A DNA stretch of 64,000 nt. Origin: Clostridium sp. KNHs205 (GTDB lineage: Bacteria; Bacillota; Clostridia; Lachnospirales; Lachnospiraceae). Both the position numbers and the translations under genes were made by a program. Numbering within the stretch: position 1 is the first letter of the stretch; every line of letters starts with the position of its first letter. The notes beneath the pieces are model-generated. The model saw nothing but the letters and a program-made list of their open reading frames with translations, did not search any database and was not told where the DNA came from. The stretch lies in assembly GCF_000702945.1 (NCBI RefSeq), contig NZ_JNLE01000003.1, positions 3,829,501 to 3,893,500 of the forward strand. The letters run 5' to 3'. Below, piece by piece: positions 54,307-62,604 of this stretch.

Positions 54307-55427
54307 ATTGCCTCCGATAATTTCGTTTTTTTAATACAGTTCACAGCCTCCAGAATATCCTCTCTGCTTACCGATGTGTCAATCACTGCATTTCCTTTTT
54401 CTTTTAACAAAATAAATTTAATCAGATTTCCATCTACTTTCTTATCATGAAAGCATACCCTTAAAAATTCTTCAGAAGGAATATCCGTATCCGTTAAGTT
54501 AACGGGCAAATTGAAAGAGCTTAATGTTTCTGTAATTTCTGTTACATCGTCTTTGTTAAGATAGCCATGTACCTGAGAAAGGTAAGCTGCCGAGACCATA
54601 CCAATGGATACGCATTCTCCATGCAATAATTTAAACTCCATTAATCTTTCAATGGAATGCCCCAGTGTATGACCGAAATTCAATAATGCTCTGACACCTT
54701 TCTCTGTAGGATCGATTTCGACTACCATTTGTTTGATTTTACAGGAGCGCAGTACCATTTCTTTTAAGGCCTGGGGATCTCTTTTTAAAATAGCCTCCCT
54801 GTTGCCCTTAAGCCATTCATAATACTCTATATCCCTGATTAAACCATGCTTTATAACTTCACCCATTCCATTACAGAATTGTCTGTTATCCAGGGTATTA
54901 AGATGAGCAAGGTTAATATATACCAGCCTTGGCTGATGAAAAGCACCTACCATATTCTTATAAGCTTTAAAATCAACACCTGTTTTACCGCCTATACTGC
55001 TGTCAACACAGGCTAAGAGGGTCGTAGGTATCTGCAGGAAGGCTATGCCTCTTAAATAGGTTGCTGCAGCATATCCGGTAAGATCACCTACCACTCCACC
55101 GCCTAAGGCAAAAAGCATGTCATTTCTGTCAAAATTGGATTGTATTAATTTCTCATATAAGAGCTCTACTGTCGCCAGGGTTTTACTGTCCTCTCCAGCC
55201 GGAAAGGTAAAGGTTTCAACAACTCTTGCATAATCTTTTACGATTTCTAACAGGTTATTTAAGTGAAGCTTACTGACATTCGAATCAGTAACAATACAAA
55301 CCTTTCTGCCTTCCAGTTTAAGTGCTTCTAATTCTTTCAGAAAAGGGTTATAATCTTCTGCAAGAACAATATCATAGATAGGCGTATTATCTTTCTTAAT
55401 TGTAATACGATTGGTATTCTGCATCAT
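54294..55427 (-). CDS. aroB: 3-dehydroquinate synthase
   Basis: A 377-residue AroB. GRKVCIVTDSNVSKLH, AGEDSKTLATVE, ALGGGVVGDLTGYAAATY, SSIGGKTGVDF, and the zinc ligands in NFGHTLGHSIE and LLHGECVSIGM are all present. It makes 3-dehydroquinate in the shikimate pathway. I start at the ATG at 55425-55427 (a second ATG follows at once); the upstream open frame would translate the leader element at 55432-55469, which is unlikely. It sits unusually between divIVA and lspA. Confidence 0.93.
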   Translation of the reverse strand: MMQNTNRITIKKDNTPIYDIVLAEDYNPFLKELEALKLEGRKVCIVTDSNVSKLHLNNLLEIVKDYARVVETFTFPAGEDSKTLATVELLYEKLIQSNFDRNDMLFALGGGVVGDLTGYAAATYLRGIAFLQIPTTLLACVDSSIGGKTGVDFKAYKNMVGAFHQPRLVYINLAHLNTLDNRQFCNGMGEVIKHGLIRDIEYYEWLKGNREAILKRDPQALKEMVLRSCKIKQMVVEIDPTEKGVRALLNFGHTLGHSIERLMEFKLLHGECVSIGMVSAAYLSQVHGYLNKDDVTEITETLSSFNLPVNLTDTDIPSEEFLRVCFHDKKVDGNLIKFILLKEKGNAVIDTSVSREDILEAVNCIKKTKLSEAICEN

Positions 55428-55431
55428 ACGA

Positions 55432-55469
55432 ACCATGCCTTTCTCAATCCTGCAAACGCTGTCCGCAGG
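55432..55469 (-). promoter_or_regulatory. Shared leader element, aroB copy
   Basis: Minus strand CCTGC (55465-55469), 11-base loop, GCAGG (55449-55453), then TGAGAAAGGCATGGT (55432-55446) four bases before the aroB ATG. It is the third copy of the element found before rpmB and yhbY; stem and loop ends are nearly the same as in the yhbY copy. Confidence 0.6.
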
Positions 55470-55497
55470 CATTAATTTGCGTAAAGCCGCTTTTATG

Positions 55498-56118
55498 TTA
55501 TGCTTCTGAGGAGTGAAAGAATTCAAATGCCTCCAGCTCTTCCGCCGTTACACCCGTATCCTTTGGTTTATCCTCTCTGTCGGTCTGCTCTGCAGGCTCT
55601 AAGGTTACTGCAGCCTGTTTATTGGAGATAACTGCTCCGACATTTTCCAGGGACAGGTCAAGATCGTCCGTATGTATTCTAAAGGCTTCACTTTCCAGAA
55701 GCTCTGTCTGTGCAGCTGCAAGATGTTTAAATTGTGTCTTGAAAGCCTCATATTGCTGAACCAATTTTATTGTCTGTTGTTTCAGCATTACAACTTCTTT
55801 ATAGCTTTCTGATATAATCAGCTGTGCCTTACCGTTCGCTTCATCTTCAATTGCTTTCGCCTGTTTTCTGGCTGCTTCTTTTGTATCCTCTGCCGCCTGT
55901 TCTGCAAGCAGCAGCGCTTTTTGAAGGGTCTTTTCGATAGATTTATAATAATTAATACCTTCATTTAAAGTATTAACCCTATCATTTAATTCCATGTTTT
56001 CTTTGTACATGGTTTCATAACTTTTCTGCAATTCAGATATAAAACCTTCTACATCCTTTTTGTCATATCCAATACCTGATTTAAAAGTTTTACTTTGCAG
56101 TTCAATCGGTGTTATCAT
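55498..56118 (-). CDS. divIVA: DivIVA-domain cell-division protein
   Basis: A 206-residue coiled-coil protein. The N-terminal lipid-binding DivIVA motif is TPIELQSKTFKSGIGYDKKDVEGF, followed by a long coiled coil (about 25-150) and an acidic tail. It marks curved membrane at septum and poles. It closes the ylmH-yggT-sepF block, in the standard order of Gram-positive division genes. Confidence 0.92.
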   Translation of the reverse strand: MITPIELQSKTFKSGIGYDKKDVEGFISELQKSYETMYKENMELNDRVNTLNEGINYYKSIEKTLQKALLLAEQAAEDTKEAARKQAKAIEDEANGKAQLIISESYKEVVMLKQQTIKLVQQYEAFKTQFKHLAAAQTELLESEAFRIHTDDLDLSLENVGAVISNKQAAVTLEPAEQTDREDKPKDTGVTAEELEAFEFFHSSEA

Positions 56119-56130
56119 AACTTTCCCCTC

Positions 56131-56892
56131 CTAAATGTATTTTAATAACGATACATAATACCGTCCTTTTTTCGTCTGATTCTCAAGTCCTTTATAAATA
56201 AATTTCCCGTGACCTCTCACGGATACAGTTTCATTTTCTTTTAACTGATAGCTGTTACTTTCTATAAGCCTTCCATCAACATAGACCTTACCTCCCGCTA
56301 TTAATGACAATATGCTGCTCCTGGAGGATTGAAAGGCCAGCGCAATGACTGCATCCAGTCTTGGCGAGGCTATACTGCCCCGGATTTCCTTGAAATCCGG
56401 CGGGAAATCAGGTAAGTCCCCGTAAATTACTTCGCAGTTTACTTTTGTATGTTTTATCTTCTCTAAGTTATCTGCCAGAAAATTTCCTATTCTTGATTCA
56501 CAATATACAAAACCTTCTTTTTCCTTAACCAGAATATCCCCTATTTTGCCTCTCTCAATTCCCAGATTCATGATAGAACCCAAAAAGTCTCTGTGACTGA
56601 ATTCATCACTGAATTTCTTATTATTAGGGAGAATCTTTATACAGGCAATATAATCGGAAAAAGCTTTCACGGAGGAATCTCCGCAAAAGCATAGAATTTT
56701 CCTTTCCGCAGTTTCAAACCCGCCGAAAAGCTCATGATTTACATTTGGTAATTCCGGTTTTATACTATGAAAAATACTGATATCATGCAGTGTAAGAAAA
56801 TCAGTATAAGTATTTATGTTCTTATTATAAGCAGTTCTTGCCAGCTCCATTAACCGCTTCTTTAATAGATTATCTTCTTTATCCGTGTTCAT
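56131..56892 (-). CDS. ylmH: YlmH-like S4-domain RNA-binding protein
   Basis: A 253-residue protein. The N-terminal two thirds match the YlmH core (FGGFETAERKILCFCGD, HRDFLGSIMNLGIERGKIGDI), and the C-terminal S4 domain is visible in RLDAVIALAFQSSRSSILSLI. YlmH is a ribosome-associated factor, also linked to division by position. It starts one base from yggT. Length fits the family. Confidence 0.9.
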   Translation of the reverse strand: MNTDKEDNLLKKRLMELARTAYNKNINTYTDFLTLHDISIFHSIKPELPNVNHELFGGFETAERKILCFCGDSSVKAFSDYIACIKILPNNKKFSDEFSHRDFLGSIMNLGIERGKIGDILVKEKEGFVYCESRIGNFLADNLEKIKHTKVNCEVIYGDLPDFPPDFKEIRGSIASPRLDAVIALAFQSSRSSILSLIAGGKVYVDGRLIESNSYQLKENETVSVRGHGKFIYKGLENQTKKGRYYVSLLKYI

Positions 56893-56893
56893 C

Positions 56894-57163
56894 TTAGCTC
56901 CCGTTTAATAATTTTACAAAGAAATCCTGTAAAAACATGATTAACACAAAACTGATCAAAGGTGATAAATCAGCGGCAGGATTGCTGAAAATAGAATATT
57001 TCAGCAGAAAGCGCACCGGTGTTAAAATCGGCTCAATTAACAAGGACAAAAGATTTTTGAATTTTTCTCCCCCATTAAACCAGGAGGATACCATAAATAG
57101 TAGCAGTATTACCTGCAATACTACAAAAAACATATAAAAGGTTGAATATATAGTTTGAACCAT
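56894..57163 (-). CDS. yggT: YggT-family membrane protein
   Basis: An 89-residue protein with two hydrophobic helices flanking the family block EPILTPVRFLLKY. YggT proteins lie in division clusters and help organise the division machinery or ion homeostasis; no reaction is known. It is packed between ylmH (one-base gap) and sepF (two-base gap). Confidence 0.88.
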   Translation of the reverse strand: MVQTIYSTFYMFFVVLQVILLLFMVSSWFNGGEKFKNLLSLLIEPILTPVRFLLKYSIFSNPAADLSPLISFVLIMFLQDFFVKLLNGS

Positions 57164-57165
57164 TA

Positions 57166-57729
57166 TTAGAAATCCTTATTTAGTGTAGGCACTTCGAAGC
57201 CATTATTCTGTAGTATATCTGCATAATCTCCGGATATGTCCACGGACTCCGGTGATATGATAAAAATAAAACCTGATATCTGATGCAATTTACCGTTTAA
57301 GGAATACACCGCACCTGATATAAAATCCATAATACGCTGGGCCAGATCAACATCCAGTCCTTCCAGGTTAATTACAGCAGCTCTTCCTGATAAAAGCATA
57401 TCACAGATTTCCTGAGAATCTTCAAATGTACCGGGTTTCATGATACAAACCTCAAATCCTTTGGGGCTTGTCCTTATAGGAACCACCTTACTTGGACCGG
57501 ACTTGTCCCTTTCCATCTTCATCTGCCTTTCTTTTCTTGCCTCATTCAACACATTATTGACGGTTTGGGAAGGCATTTCTGTTTCATAGGCAGGCTGATA
57601 GGCGTTTTTTACCGCTTTCTTTTCTTGTCTTTCTGCACGCTTATATTCTTTTTCATCAAAATCGTCATCTTCATATTCATCTTCAGTAAGCTTTAGTGAA
57701 TCTAAAATACTTTTAAATATATTTTCCAT
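57166..57729 (-). CDS. sepF: Cell division protein SepF
   Basis: A 187-residue SepF. An N-terminal amphipathic membrane anchor (MENIFKSILDSLKL), an acidic and charged linker to about residue 80, and the C-terminal FtsZ-binding domain with IMKPGTFEDSQEICDML, AVINLEGLDVDLAQRIMDF and SGAVYSLNG. It bundles FtsZ at the membrane. Confidence 0.95.
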   Translation of the reverse strand: MENIFKSILDSLKLTEDEYEDDDFDEKEYKRAERQEKKAVKNAYQPAYETEMPSQTVNNVLNEARKERQMKMERDKSGPSKVVPIRTSPKGFEVCIMKPGTFEDSQEICDMLLSGRAAVINLEGLDVDLAQRIMDFISGAVYSLNGKLHQISGFIFIISPESVDISGDYADILQNNGFEVPTLNKDF

Positions 57730-57762
57730 GCTCCTTGTCTCCTATCTGTAATTATGTCGCCC

Positions 57763-58470
57763 CTAAAGGCTTGTATAATTACGTTCCCCGAAAATACCTG
57801 TTCCTACCCGGACCATTGTTGCTCCTTCTTCAATGGCGACTTCGTAATCCCCTGTCATTCCCATTGAGAGCACATCCATAGTAACATTATCAATGTTTTT
57901 CATTTTTATGTCAACATTTAATTGTCGCAATTTTCTAAAATACTTTCTGTTTTTTTCAGGTTCATCCACATTGGGGGCAATTGTCATTAAACCGCATATC
58001 CGAACATTCGGAAGTTTAGAAATTTCTGTTATCAATGGCAATAGATTCTCTTCTAAAACCCCGTATTTGCTCTCTTCTCTGGCAACATTTACCTCTATAA
58101 GAATATTGCTGACGATATCTTTTTTCTCTGCTTCTTTTTGTATCTGCTGTGCCAGTTTATAGGTATCAACCGAATGTATGAGCACTGCTTTATCCACAAT
58201 ATATTTGACTTTATTTGTCTGAAGATGACCAATTAAATGCCATTGTAATTCTTTCGGGAGAACCTCATACTTTTCTGTCAATTCTTGTACTTTGTTTTCT
58301 CCAAATACTCCTATTCCTTCCTTGATAGCAACTTCAATGTCCGGAACAGGCTTTGTCTTACTGACTGCGATTAAAGTTACATCATTTCGTTTCCTGCCGG
58401 CTCTGGTACAGGCGGCATTTATTCTTAATTCAACTTCCTCAAGATTTTTTCTGATTGCTTCAGAACTCAA
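57763..58470 (-). CDS. yggS: YggS/PROSC-family PLP homeostasis protein
   Basis: A 235-residue TIM-barrel protein. VTLIAVSKTKPV carries the PLP Lys near residue 38; FGENKVQEL, WHLIGHLQTNK and the C-terminal LSMGMTGDYEVAI...VRVGTGIFGER are family signatures. The start appears to be TTG (58468-58470), with AGGAAAGGA about ten bases upstream; no ATG fits. It heads the sepF-yggT-ylmH-divIVA series. Confidence 0.93.
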   Translation of the reverse strand: MSSEAIRKNLEEVELRINAACTRAGRKRNDVTLIAVSKTKPVPDIEVAIKEGIGVFGENKVQELTEKYEVLPKELQWHLIGHLQTNKVKYIVDKAVLIHSVDTYKLAQQIQKEAEKKDIVSNILIEVNVAREESKYGVLEENLLPLITEISKLPNVRICGLMTIAPNVDEPEKNRKYFRKLRQLNVDIKMKNIDNVTMDVLSMGMTGDYEVAIEEGATMVRVGTGIFGERNYTSL

Positions 58471-58529
58471 AATTATGTCATCCTTTCCTGATTGATTTTA
58501 AGTAGCTTTATTATTATGCTATATTTTCA

Positions 58530-59918
58530 TTAATATATTAAAGCTTGTTCTGTTGCCGTACTGCTATCTAAAGCTATATGGTCATATACAGAAAGTCCGT
58601 TAACTGTATTTTTCTTGACGATACAGTATTCTTCATTTTGATAAAGTATTTCAATCTGCCGGAAAACCGCATATCCTTTATTTACATTAAAGACTCCTTT
58701 AAAAACCTCCGTCTTGTCCAAGATAAAAGTATCCTTTTCGTCTTCCCCGATTATCATATCTCTTGTTCCGAAAAGATTCGTGTCAACATAGGCATATTCT
58801 TCATCCTGATAATAGATATCCGTGGCTATAAATTCATGGGTGGTTTTCTCATTGCCTCCATCAGAAGAGGTGATAACACGGGTTAATCCCTCCTTGTTGG
58901 AATCCCCGCCTTTTCTAAAATAGGAAAGTGGAACCTGATAGAACTTCTTCTCAACAATGGAAGTAACCGGTATCTTTAAGCCTTCTGCTGAATTTATAAC
59001 AATTTCCGTAGAAATAAATCTTTGGTTGATATACCTTGGCATATAGCGTGTTAAGGTTACCTGGGCATAATAATCATTGCCTTTCTGAAATATCTTAACC
59101 GGCAGTGTTTGCTTCAGTCCATCTGAGGTGAAAATTATAGTAACTTTTTCGTTGTCTTTTATCTTATTATATTGTTCTTCATTTAGAAGATAAAGGATAC
59201 TCCAATTATCACTTGTTATTATCTTGTAAACCGAATTTCCCTTATTCTGCAGCTTGTTGGTCCGAAGCTGTGTCTTCTGATAGGCACTCTTATCAAAAGT
59301 AGCTGAGGTAGCGGAATCTGCACTCAGATTTTCATATCCATCTGTATAATAACATATCACACCGCTTGTATCACTTTTTGCCACTTTTAACGAAGCTGTT
59401 TTATCCTTCATTAAAGTCTTTAAGTTCGTGAGCATACTGTCATTGTAGATCTGCATGGAGGAATTCTTAAGTTCTTCTTTTAATTGATAAACATATGTAA
59501 AATCTCCGCTGTCATAATCCTTCTGAAAATCTGTTATTTCATTTTTGATAGCCAAGGAATCATCTGAAGATATTGAAGTATTGGTATTATCAGCAGCTAA
59601 TTCTTCTGCATAAGCGTTACCTTCATCAACGGAATAAACCACTGAATTCTTAGCAACACGTTCTCCATCACGATGATAATAATTTATATACCCGGCAGTA
59701 TCTGTACTTACAATCTTCTCATCTCTAAAAATAATCCCGTCCAATACAAAGTCATCAGCAGCTGAACCTTCCTTCACCTCATATATGGTTAAATGCTCAC
59801 TGGTGAAGTAGATATAAATATTAACAATCACATAGACAAAGATAATAAAAAATATTATGAATCCTATATTGATTGTTCTGGCTCTTCTGAATTTAGTAAC
59901 TTTTTTATCAGAACTCAA
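58530..59918 (-). CDS. HlyD-like membrane-anchored protein of the division cluster
   Basis: A 462-residue protein with one N-terminal membrane helix (about 15-38) and a large extracellular part. The segment with DFVLDGIIFRDEKIVSTDTAGYINYYHRDGERV resembles a HlyD/biotinyl-lipoyl hairpin domain, followed by a helical region and beta-rich repeats. Similar proteins sit next to sepF/yggS in many clostridia, but I know no function. The start is TTG with GAGGGGG eight bases upstream. It is 59 bases before yggS. Confidence 0.8.
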   Translation of the reverse strand: MSSDKKVTKFRRARTINIGFIIFFIIFVYVIVNIYIYFTSEHLTIYEVKEGSAADDFVLDGIIFRDEKIVSTDTAGYINYYHRDGERVAKNSVVYSVDEGNAYAEELAADNTNTSISSDDSLAIKNEITDFQKDYDSGDFTYVYQLKEELKNSSMQIYNDSMLTNLKTLMKDKTASLKVAKSDTSGVICYYTDGYENLSADSATSATFDKSAYQKTQLRTNKLQNKGNSVYKIITSDNWSILYLLNEEQYNKIKDNEKVTIIFTSDGLKQTLPVKIFQKGNDYYAQVTLTRYMPRYINQRFISTEIVINSAEGLKIPVTSIVEKKFYQVPLSYFRKGGDSNKEGLTRVITSSDGGNEKTTHEFIATDIYYQDEEYAYVDTNLFGTRDMIIGEDEKDTFILDKTEVFKGVFNVNKGYAVFRQIEILYQNEEYCIVKKNTVNGLSVYDHIALDSSTATEQALIY

Positions 59919-60295
59919 ATTATAACCCCCTCTGATTTCTATTAACGAACTGATTACATTTTATTTTACCTTTATTCTGCATAAAAATTAATCAAAATCC
60001 GCTATTGAAATCTTCTACTCTTCTATACAAGTTAAATTCTATCATTTTCCTCTTCCTGTTATAGAACATTTTGATTATATGCAATCTTTTATGTTTGTAA
60101 GTGGTAAAAAATCTTAATTTAACTTCTATATATCTTTATCTATTATACTTTCTACCAGAGAAGAATGAAAGCCCTAAATTAATATTTTTAGACTCATATT
60201 TTATATAAATATAAAATGTAAACACCTATATTTTTCATTAAGAATATTTTGTACATAATTGGAAACAATATTGAATGCAAGAAGGAGGTAATCAA
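59919..60295. other. Intergenic region between divergent HlyD-like and DUF378 genes
   Basis: About 375 AT-rich bases with no gene. It should hold two divergent promoters; the best plus-strand pair is weak (TTTTTC, 17 bases, CATAAT near 60235-60260). Confidence 0.35.
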
Positions 60296-60493
60296 GTGAA
60301 AACATTAGATTATATCGCATTGACGCTTGTTATCATCGGCGCCATCAACTGGGGTCTTATCGGCTTCTTGGGATTTGACCTTGTAAGAGTGATATTTGGT
60401 GACATGACAGTAGTGTCCAGAATTATTTACGCTCTGGTAGGTATTGCAGGTTTGTATGCTCTGAGTTATTTCGGAAGACTTCGCAGCGAATAA
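60296..60493 (+). CDS. DUF378 small membrane protein
   Basis: A 65-residue protein with two hydrophobic helices; TLVIIGAINWGLIGF is the DUF378 signature, followed by YALVGIAGLYAL. The function is unknown. The start is GTG at 60296, because GAAGGAGG lies seven bases upstream; an ATG at 60275 precedes that site. A strong terminator follows. Confidence 0.88.
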   Translation: MKTLDYIALTLVIIGAINWGLIGFLGFDLVRVIFGDMTVVSRIIYALVGIAGLYALSYFGRLRSE

Positions 60494-60507
60494 TAACGAT
60501 GAGCGTA

Positions 60508-60547
60508 AAAATAGGAGGCAGGTTAATCATAACCTGCCTCCTATTTT
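60508..60547. terminator. Strong bidirectional terminator
   Basis: Eighteen-base perfect arms (60508-60525 and 60530-60547; core TAGGAGGCAGGTTA) around loop ATCA, with A and T runs at the ends. It serves the DUF378 gene and the convergent P-loop gene, which stops ten bases away. Confidence 0.92.
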
Positions 60548-60556
60548 GTGTATATT

Positions 60557-60976
60557 TTATAAAGCTACTGCTATATTTTCTCTCATTAATTCAGGAAAAG
60601 CATGTTCCGCCATGGAAATGCTCAGGGTAAAATCCACATCATATTCTTTTGAAATTTTCTCAATTTTCTTTAAGGTGGGAGTTAAGAGATCACCTTCAAT
60701 AAAGGCGATGGTTAGAAAACTATCCAGAAAAACTGCTTCCAGATCATGATCCTGTGATACAAGACCGCATAAGAAACCAATAAATTCGCTGGGATTCTCA
60801 ATACAATAATCTTTCACATTAATAAGCCTTATCCTGTTGCTAAGCTCATACATATGCTTATTGTTCTTATCCAGATAAACTACATTGCCTTTCGCTTCTC
60901 TTGCTGCCAGATTAGCTTTTTCGATCAGTATTTTGGTCTTGCCTTTACCTTTTTCGCCTGCTATTATCTGTATCAT
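60557..60976 (-). CDS. Small P-loop nucleotide-binding protein
   Basis: A 139-residue protein with Walker A GEKGKGKTK at residues 7-15 and a Walker-B-like AVFLDSF near 100. It has the shape of a minimal P-loop NTPase; clostridial relatives are often loosely labelled PilT or ATP-binding protein. I do not know its role. AAGGAGG lies before the ATG. The promoter region has a large inverted repeat (61007-61067). Confidence 0.82.
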   Translation of the reverse strand: MIQIIAGEKGKGKTKILIEKANLAAREAKGNVVYLDKNNKHMYELSNRIRLINVKDYCIENPSEFIGFLCGLVSQDHDLEAVFLDSFLTIAFIEGDLLTPTLKKIEKISKEYDVDFTLSISMAEHAFPELMRENIAVAL

Positions 60977-61006
60977 TGTAATCTCCTCCTTAAGATGTGT
61001 ATTTAA

Positions 61007-61074
61007 TTAGGTGAAAACTTATAAATAATTCCTTAATACAGTTTTATTATAGTATATTTTCACCTAAAGCACAA
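61007..61074 (-). promoter_or_regulatory. Promoter with flanking inverted repeat before the P-loop gene
   Basis: Minus strand TTGTGC (61069-61074), 17 bases, TATAAT (61046-61051). A perfect 11-base inverted repeat TTAGGTGAAAA/TTTTCACCTAA occupies the promoter spacer (61057-61067) and a site about 20 bases after the predicted start (61007-61017). This suggests a repressor with two half sites or two operators. Confidence 0.6.
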
Positions 61075-61087
61075 CCATAATATACCT

Positions 61088-61137
61088 TATCAGAAATTAC
61101 ATTTCAAATTTCTGATAAAAGGCGGTGCTTTTCCGCC
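61088..61137 (-). terminator. Paired hairpins downstream of the carboxypeptidase gene
   Basis: Minus strand: GGCGG (61133-61137) and CCGCC (61121-61125) followed by TTTT, then a second hairpin TATCAGAAATT/AATTTCTGATA (61107-61117 and 61088-61098). The first looks like the intrinsic terminator of the dac gene. Confidence 0.65.
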
Positions 61138-61155
61138 ATCCATCCGATTATAGAA

Positions 61156-61195
61156 ACAGCCTTATGTTCCTATGAACAGCTTTATGTTCCTATAA
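61156..61195. repeat. Tandem 20-base repeat
   Basis: ACAGCCTTATGTTCCTATGA (61156-61175) is followed by ACAGCTTTATGTTCCTATAA (61176-61195), two differences, just downstream of the carboxypeptidase stop codon. Confidence 0.7.
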
Positions 61196-61206
61196 TATAC
61201 AATCGG

Positions 61207-62196
61207 TCATTTAATCATTTTCAGTAAATCTGTCATTTGTGTGAAAAGACTGTTACCGCTGTCTGCTTTCAAAATAAGGGAGATATAATCTTTATTATCT
61301 TTATCCTGGCTATACAAAATGAGGCAGTTACCTGCCTTACTGGTCGTTCCTGTCTTTCCGCCTACTACTGTTATTCCCTCTGGTGCATTCTCTGTCCCTT
61401 TAAGATAACGGTTGGTGGTAAGAAAGGTCTTCGTTACTGATTCTTTGGAAACATCTTCATATGTTACAGTATATTCCGTAGTTTTAATAATAGAAAGAAA
61501 TTCATCATACTTCACCAACTGGTGAAATATCAGATACAAATCGTATGCAGTGGTATAGTGATTATCGTCATGTAATCCATGGGGATTGACAAAGTTTGAA
61601 TGAACCGCACCTGCATCTTTGGCAGCTTTATTCATCATTTTTGCAAATTCGCCCACTGTACCTCCTACATGCTCTGCGATAGCAATACCAGCGTCATTTC
61701 CGGAATAAATAAGAAACGCGTAAAGAAGATCCTTTAATTTAATGGTGTCTCCTTCTTTCAGCCCGCATAACTTAGCTCCGCTTTCCGTTATATGGGAAGC
61801 ATTATAGCTTACTGTTACAGTATCCTCCAGGTTACCTTCTTCCAGCACTACCAGTGCAGTAATCAGTTTCGTAAGACTGGCTGGATATAACCTCTCATAT
61901 ACATTATTGGCAAAAATCACATCATTATCCGTATCATTGACAATTAAAGAAGATTCTGCCGTTATAGCAGAATCCGACATGTGATTTAGTTCGTCCGGTA
62001 TTACTACAAGCTCAGATGCAAAAAAATCAGATTGATCACTGCTTAACTCATCGGTATAATTTGCATATACCTGATTCGTTTCAGCAGTATCTGAAAAGGG
62101 TAGCGCAAGATTTTCTTTGCTGCTGCATCCAGTGAGCAGTGAAACAGACACTACAATACAAAACAGTTTTTTCTTCATTGTCTTATCAGCTTTCAT
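61207..62196 (-). CDS. D-alanyl-D-alanine carboxypeptidase, lipoprotein (DacF-like)
   Basis: A 329-residue penicillin-binding protein of the S11 family. Active-site motifs are PASLTKLITA (SxxK), IYSGNDAG (SxN) and GGKTGTTSKAG (KTG). The N-terminus has a lipobox (VSLLTGCSS), so it is anchored to the membrane as a lipoprotein rather than by the usual C-terminal helix; the C-terminal S11 domain is lacking. The ATG at 62194-62196 lies one base after the mgsA stop; a second Met 18 bases on is also possible. It trims pentapeptides in the wall. Confidence 0.9.
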   Translation of the reverse strand: MKADKTMKKKLFCIVVSVSLLTGCSSKENLALPFSDTAETNQVYANYTDELSSDQSDFFASELVVIPDELNHMSDSAITAESSLIVNDTDNDVIFANNVYERLYPASLTKLITALVVLEEGNLEDTVTVSYNASHITESGAKLCGLKEGDTIKLKDLLYAFLIYSGNDAGIAIAEHVGGTVGEFAKMMNKAAKDAGAVHSNFVNPHGLHDDNHYTTAYDLYLIFHQLVKYDEFLSIIKTTEYTVTYEDVSKESVTKTFLTTNRYLKGTENAPEGITVVGGKTGTTSKAGNCLILYSQDKDNKDYISLILKADSGNSLFTQMTDLLKMIK

Positions 62197-62197
62197 A

Positions 62198-62596
62198 TCA
62201 AGAGCGTAATATTTCACGCCAGTCAAGGTCACCTCTGTCAAGAGCCTTTATCATTAATTCGGCTGATGCTAAATTGGTAGCCAAGGGGATATTATGTGTA
62301 TCACAAAGCCTTACTACAGTGTTAACATCGGGTTCGTGGGATTTTGGTGAAAGGGGATCTCTTAAAAAAATCACTAAATCCATCTGATTATGCTCAATCT
62401 GAGCACCCATCTGCTGTTCACCGCCTAAGTGACCTGCCAGATATTTATGGATATTTAAGTTTGTTACTTCCTCGATTAATCTACCGGTGGTTCCGGTTGC
62501 ATAAAGCTCATGCTTATTTAATATACCTCGATATGCGATACAAAAATTCTGCATTAATTTTTTCTTTGCATCATGTGCTATCATACCAATATTCAT
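62198..62596 (-). CDS. mgsA: Methylglyoxal synthase with altered catalytic motif
   Basis: A 132-residue MgsA. IAHDAKKKLM, LYATGTTGRL (phosphate site), RDPLSPKSHEPDV and IPLATNLASAE match the family, which converts dihydroxyacetone phosphate to methylglyoxal. The segment usually reading SGPLGGDQQ is here AGHLGGEQQ: the catalytic Asp is Glu at residue 60, and the Ser is Ala. Activity may be reduced or regulated differently. AAGGGGG precedes the ATG. It is packed between rodA and the carboxypeptidase gene. Confidence 0.9.
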   Translation of the reverse strand: MNIGMIAHDAKKKLMQNFCIAYRGILNKHELYATGTTGRLIEEVTNLNIHKYLAGHLGGEQQMGAQIEHNQMDLVIFLRDPLSPKSHEPDVNTVVRLCDTHNIPLATNLASAELMIKALDRGDLDWREILRS

Positions 62597-62604
62597 GTGT
62601 GGTG

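Noticed and set aside
55428..55526. A 33-codon N-terminal extension of AroB
   Set aside because: The extension would be encoded by the hairpin and 15-base leader element, overlaps divIVA and is absent from the family; the ATG at 55427 fits better.
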